NCBI GenBank assembly: GCA_021432635.1
Contig: MU270040.1
Span: forward strand, 873,871 to 895,767
DNA length: 21,897 nt
Direction of reading: 5' to 3'
DNA from: Thozetella sp. PMI_491
Lineage: Eukaryota > Ascomycota > Sordariomycetes > Chaetosphaeriales > Chaetosphaeriaceae
The translations under genes and the position numbers were made by a program. The notes below the pieces were generated by a model. The model was not told the origin of the DNA. It made no database searches and was given only the letters and a program-made list of their open reading frames with translations. Below are positions 19,553 through 21,897 of the stretch, piece by piece. How positions within the stretch are numbered: the first letter of the stretch is position 1; every line of letters starts with the position of its first letter.

Positions 19553-19781
19553 GTCAAGCCTAATGAGCTCGGCACCTGAAAGGTAGCCTCTCTGCACGTA
19601 TGAATCAAGGTTGAGAACTAAGGAGCTAGGAGGTGGGGCTGGGATGGGGCTTTGCAAGCGTTGCGTGGCCGCAGCTGTCAACAGAATTGTGGCTAAAATT
19701 GTGGCTAGACTAGACGGTCGAACATTTATTGTACTGAGTTGAAAGCAAAGCAAGCTCAAATGTTATTTCATTAGGCTTGAC
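19553..19781. mobile_element. MITE-like segment bounded by perfect 14-bp inverted repeats
   Basis: GTCAAGCCTAATGA at 19553-19566 is the exact reverse complement of TCATTAGGCTTGAC at 19768-19781, bounding 229 bp. The size and terminal arrangement resemble a miniature inverted-repeat element. I find no clear target-site duplication, which weakens the case. The interior has a short direct repeat of ATTGTGGCTA (about 19685-19706) and no convincing gene. Confidence 0.4.
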
Positions 19782-20048
19782 CTTGTATCTCATTAATGGC
19801 CAGGGAGCAGGAAGGCCTTTAGAGAAAGTCAATATATTCAAATGCCTTACGGTAAACTCAAAGGCAGTTTCCATGCCGGATCACGAATTGACTTAGAAAG
19901 ATAACTAGGTTACTACTAACATGATACCTTTTTAACATCCTTGGGCGAATCTTGGCCTTTATTGGAAAGATTTAAAACGCCTTGTGAAAAGATAATTTAT
20001 TAGGCTGTGTTTAATTCACTAGCTTGAAGAATTCACTACATCTGCAGT

Positions 20049-20056
20049 CTATAAAT
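20049..20056 (+). promoter_or_regulatory. Candidate TATA box for the small secreted protein gene
   Basis: CTATAAAT lies about 135 bp upstream of the ATG at 20188 and is followed by a C/T-rich stretch suited to transcription start. Another AT-rich TATATAAATT lies at 20155-20164, close to the ATG. Confidence 0.4.
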
Positions 20057-20187
20057 TTCCTGCACCCCTCTCGGTAGCTGAACACTCATCCATCGCGAAT
20101 CTCTGATAACTTCGATCAAAGGCAGCAGCAAACACTTTAAAGAAAGCAAACTCATATATAAATTTTAAAATTAACCAATCGGCAATC

Positions 20188-20683
20188 ATGCGTTTCTCGG
20201 CTCTTATCCTTTCCAACCTCTTTGCCGCGTCAAGGTGCGTTTAACTCTGGAGTGTTATAAAATAGTTAAATGCTAACCGGGGGTTTTAATAGTGTCTCTG
20301 CACTGTATGTGTTGAGCTATAATTATTTAACCTCGGCTAAAGCTTGTGTTTTAGGTGGTGTCAATGCTGGGCCGCACCGAGACCGGACTGGCCGTTCCGT
20401 CAAGGTAGTGTGGAGCTCACCGAGTCAGCCTGCGGCAAAGCAGGCCTTGGAGCCAGCTTTCCATCAATGAATGGCCAAGCCGTGAGTAATCTCTCCTTTT
20501 GCCTCTAAAACTCTCCTGGTGCTCGAAGGGGGCCAGAATCGGTAGCTATAAAGACAAGAAACCGCACCTTTTGAGCAACAACAGGCGACCAAAACCTGTC
20601 GCAAATATGGGGAGAGCCCGAAAAGTGTCTCCTGTGAAGGGGAGGACGAGGATTATATAATTTTTTTTTCTCGAAAATGCTGA
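20188..20683 (+). CDS. Small secreted cysteine-rich protein, effector-like, with a 12-nt exon
   Basis: Predicted 94-residue secreted protein in four exons: 20188-20234, 20293-20304, 20355-20481 and 20585-20683. Introns are 20235-20291 (GTGCGT, TGCTAAC branch, TAG), 20305-20354 (GTATGT, GGCTAAA, TAG) and 20482-20584 (GTGAGT...CAG). The 12-nt second exon completes a classic signal-peptide end, SSVSA, giving predicted cleavage after Ala19. The mature protein begins LWCQCW and has six cysteines (22, 24, 46, 67, 79, 94), an even number that suggests three disulfides; Cys94 is the last residue. The 12-nt exon can be skipped without losing frame, but the cleavage site would then be poor. The third intron is the least certain join. 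No family is recognised. The profile (short, secreted, Cys-rich, beside repeats) is that of a candidate effector. Function unknown. Confidence 0.6.
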
Positions 20684-21512
20684 CTCAGCAGGTCTCCAAT
20701 TCCGTTTCAAAAACGGTTTCCCAGGAATCTAAACGGTGGACCGTGCACCCTCTCAGTTTCCCATCACGCCGTTTTCTAATTATACCTCGGCGTGAATCTA
20801 ACATCGCGTTATGACCAACAGTTCCGTCCATCTCCACCAACGCGTTCAAATATTTTCCACGGCCAACCAAAACACGTTTCGGGACCCACTTTAATTATCT
20901 TGGCAAATTTTCAGCTCCCTCAGCACCCCCTTTTCGTGGGCTATCTACGGATACGGAGTACGAATAGCGGCTGCGAGACACCGATTTCCGCTGGACTGCC
21001 GCTCACGGTAGTATACGATCAGCTAGTGAACCAGGTAGCAAGTTGCTGGATGAACTTCGTAAGCCAACACTCGAGCTAAAATGCCGGCACAACATCGTCG
21101 CTACGAGATCCTGCCGGATCCTGTTTCTCGACTATGTTGCTTGTGTCTTCCTTGCATTACCGCTTGCCTTCTGTCCCCCCCTTTCCCCTCTGACCTGTTT
21201 TCCGTTTGCCTCTTGGTCGCGAGCCGGTCCTCGAGATTCCAAAACGCCCTATACTAGAACGCCTCGCGCTTGCCGTGCTGGCGCTTGTCGCTGGCAAGAA
21301 CCCCAGCTCCAAGCCCACAGGGTTACGTCATGCATCGCCAATGTGGTTGATATGATTTCACCACCCGCCCCCCGCCACCCGTCTCAGATCCGGAGTCAAG
21401 GGGATAGTAATAGAAGATGCTAGAATAGTATATTCGAAACTTATAAATCCACCCATCCTCCCAGGCCCTTCTTGTGGCACGCTATGAAAGAAAATTAAGA
21501 GGAAGACACATC
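20684..21512. other. Intergenic region between the small secreted protein gene and the HEAT-repeat gene
   Basis: 829 bp between two facing genes. Only 3' flanking sequence is expected. The + strand frame at 21043-21423 is rich in Pro, Cys and Arg, lacks a recognisable domain and is not called. A C-rich tract lies at about 21361-21380. Confidence 0.5.
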
Positions 21513-21897
21513 TTACTCGAGCCCACTATGCAACCCACCATTCATTGATGGCATAATTGCCGGCCGCGCTCTGCTAACCATGTTCTTGAATTCCCCGCTG
21601 ACCTCCCATTCGAACTCTTCCGACCCCATCTGGTAACACCTGCCACCTTCAATATACCAACTCCACTGTTCTGTAAAGCTGCGCCGCAGGAAAATCGCAT
21701 ATAGTGATTTAACAGATGGACTATTAATAAGGGTAGAATAGAAGTCTCTATGCCTTCTTAATGAAACCTCTGCTAGGTCGCTGACGGCCGAGTCCAAGTC
21801 CTCTAGCCGTGCCGCCACGGCCTCGAGGATCGCCACAGGTAGGTCTGATTGCCGGCCCAAGGCTCGGGCGGCGGTCATTCTGACGTCTCCGTGCTTG
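21513..21897 (-). CDS. C-terminal end of a HEAT-repeat, NLR-like protein (partial)
   Basis: The last 127 codons of a minus-strand gene whose 5' part lies beyond the right edge; the frame is open to the window end. The first part reads GDVRMTAARALGRQSDLP followed by AILEAVAARLEDLDSAV. This is the helix-turn-helix pattern of the highly regular HEAT repeats found at the C-terminus of many fungal NACHT or NB-ARC proteins (NLR-like, non-self recognition). After about one and a half repeats comes a terminal region with RRSFTEQWSWYIEGG, which I associate with the ends of such proteins. The NLR assignment rests on repeat style only, since no nucleotide-binding domain is in view. No intron is needed in the visible part. 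Confidence 0.7.
   Translation of the reverse strand, partial: KHGDVRMTAARALGRQSDLPVAILEAVAARLEDLDSAVSDLAEVSLRRHRDFYSTLINSPSVKSLYAIFLRRSFTEQWSWYIEGGRCYQMGSEEFEWEVSGEFKNMVSRARPAIMPSMNGGLHSGLE

Larger units (their letters stand above)
18622..20187. other. Repeat-rich AT-biased region between the Ulp1-like gene and the small secreted protein gene
   Basis: This 1.57-kb stretch holds a degenerate reading frame (18744-19142), a G-depleted segment and an inverted-repeat-bounded segment (19553-19781). Its right end is the promoter of the gene at 20188. No intact gene is supported; + strand 19337-19549 and minus strand 19484-19759 are open but have no recognisable domain. Confidence 0.5.

Noticed and set aside
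20235..20354. Simpler three-exon model of the small secreted protein, skipping the 12-nt exon
   Set aside because: It keeps frame but removes the AxA-type signal-peptidase site, while both short introns around the 12-nt exon have good donors, branch sites and acceptors.
21043..21423. Plus-strand 126-codon frame with a hydrophobic stretch and many Pro/Cys
   Set aside because: Composition follows the C-rich local DNA; there is no conserved motif and it lies in the 3' flank between two convergent genes.

Overview
The window is nuclear DNA of a filamentous ascomycete. Most genes carry one to five short GT-AG introns (about 50 to 105 nt, often with a CTAAC-like branch site), there are no operons, and the families are typical of such fungi: a Zn2Cys6 regulator, a berberine-bridge-like FAD oxidase, a BAHD-type acyltransferase and the HEAT-repeat end of an NLR-like protein. 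A secreted S1 protease plus a small cysteine-rich secreted protein would fit a host-associated, perhaps hypocrealean (insect- or plant-associated) fungus. That last step is inference; no marker gene fixes the species.

Left half (about 0.5 to 13.2 kb): a run of six metabolic or regulatory genes. They are an alpha/beta hydrolase (+), a BAHD-like acyltransferase (-), a secreted BBE-like FAD oxidoreductase (-), a secreted type-B carboxylesterase (+), an intronless epoxide-hydrolase-like protein (+) and a Zn2Cys6 transcription factor (+). The set looks like the tailoring and regulatory part of a secondary-metabolite or detoxification cluster. No polyketide synthase, NRPS, terpene synthase or P450 is visible, so a backbone gene, if any, must lie to the left of the window. 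The promoter of the epoxide hydrolase gene holds a perfect CRE-type palindrome and a GCCGG-N8-CCGGC inverted repeat, the latter a plausible target for a Zn2Cys6 factor.

Middle (13.2 to 17.5 kb): a secreted chymotrypsin-fold protease on the minus strand, then about 2.4 kb of gene-poor sequence with two GCN microsatellites.

Right part (17.4 to 21.9 kb): a repeat-rich compartment. It has a Ulp1-type cysteine protease gene (probably transposon-linked), a neighbouring degenerate reading frame broken only by TGA and TAG stops in G-depleted DNA (a strand-asymmetric RIP-like pattern), a 229-bp segment bounded by perfect 14-bp inverted repeats, and a four-exon gene for a 94-residue, six-cysteine secreted protein with a 12-nt exon. 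The C-terminal end of a HEAT-repeat protein runs off the right edge. All splice models were read by eye from donor, acceptor and frame and have no transcript support here.
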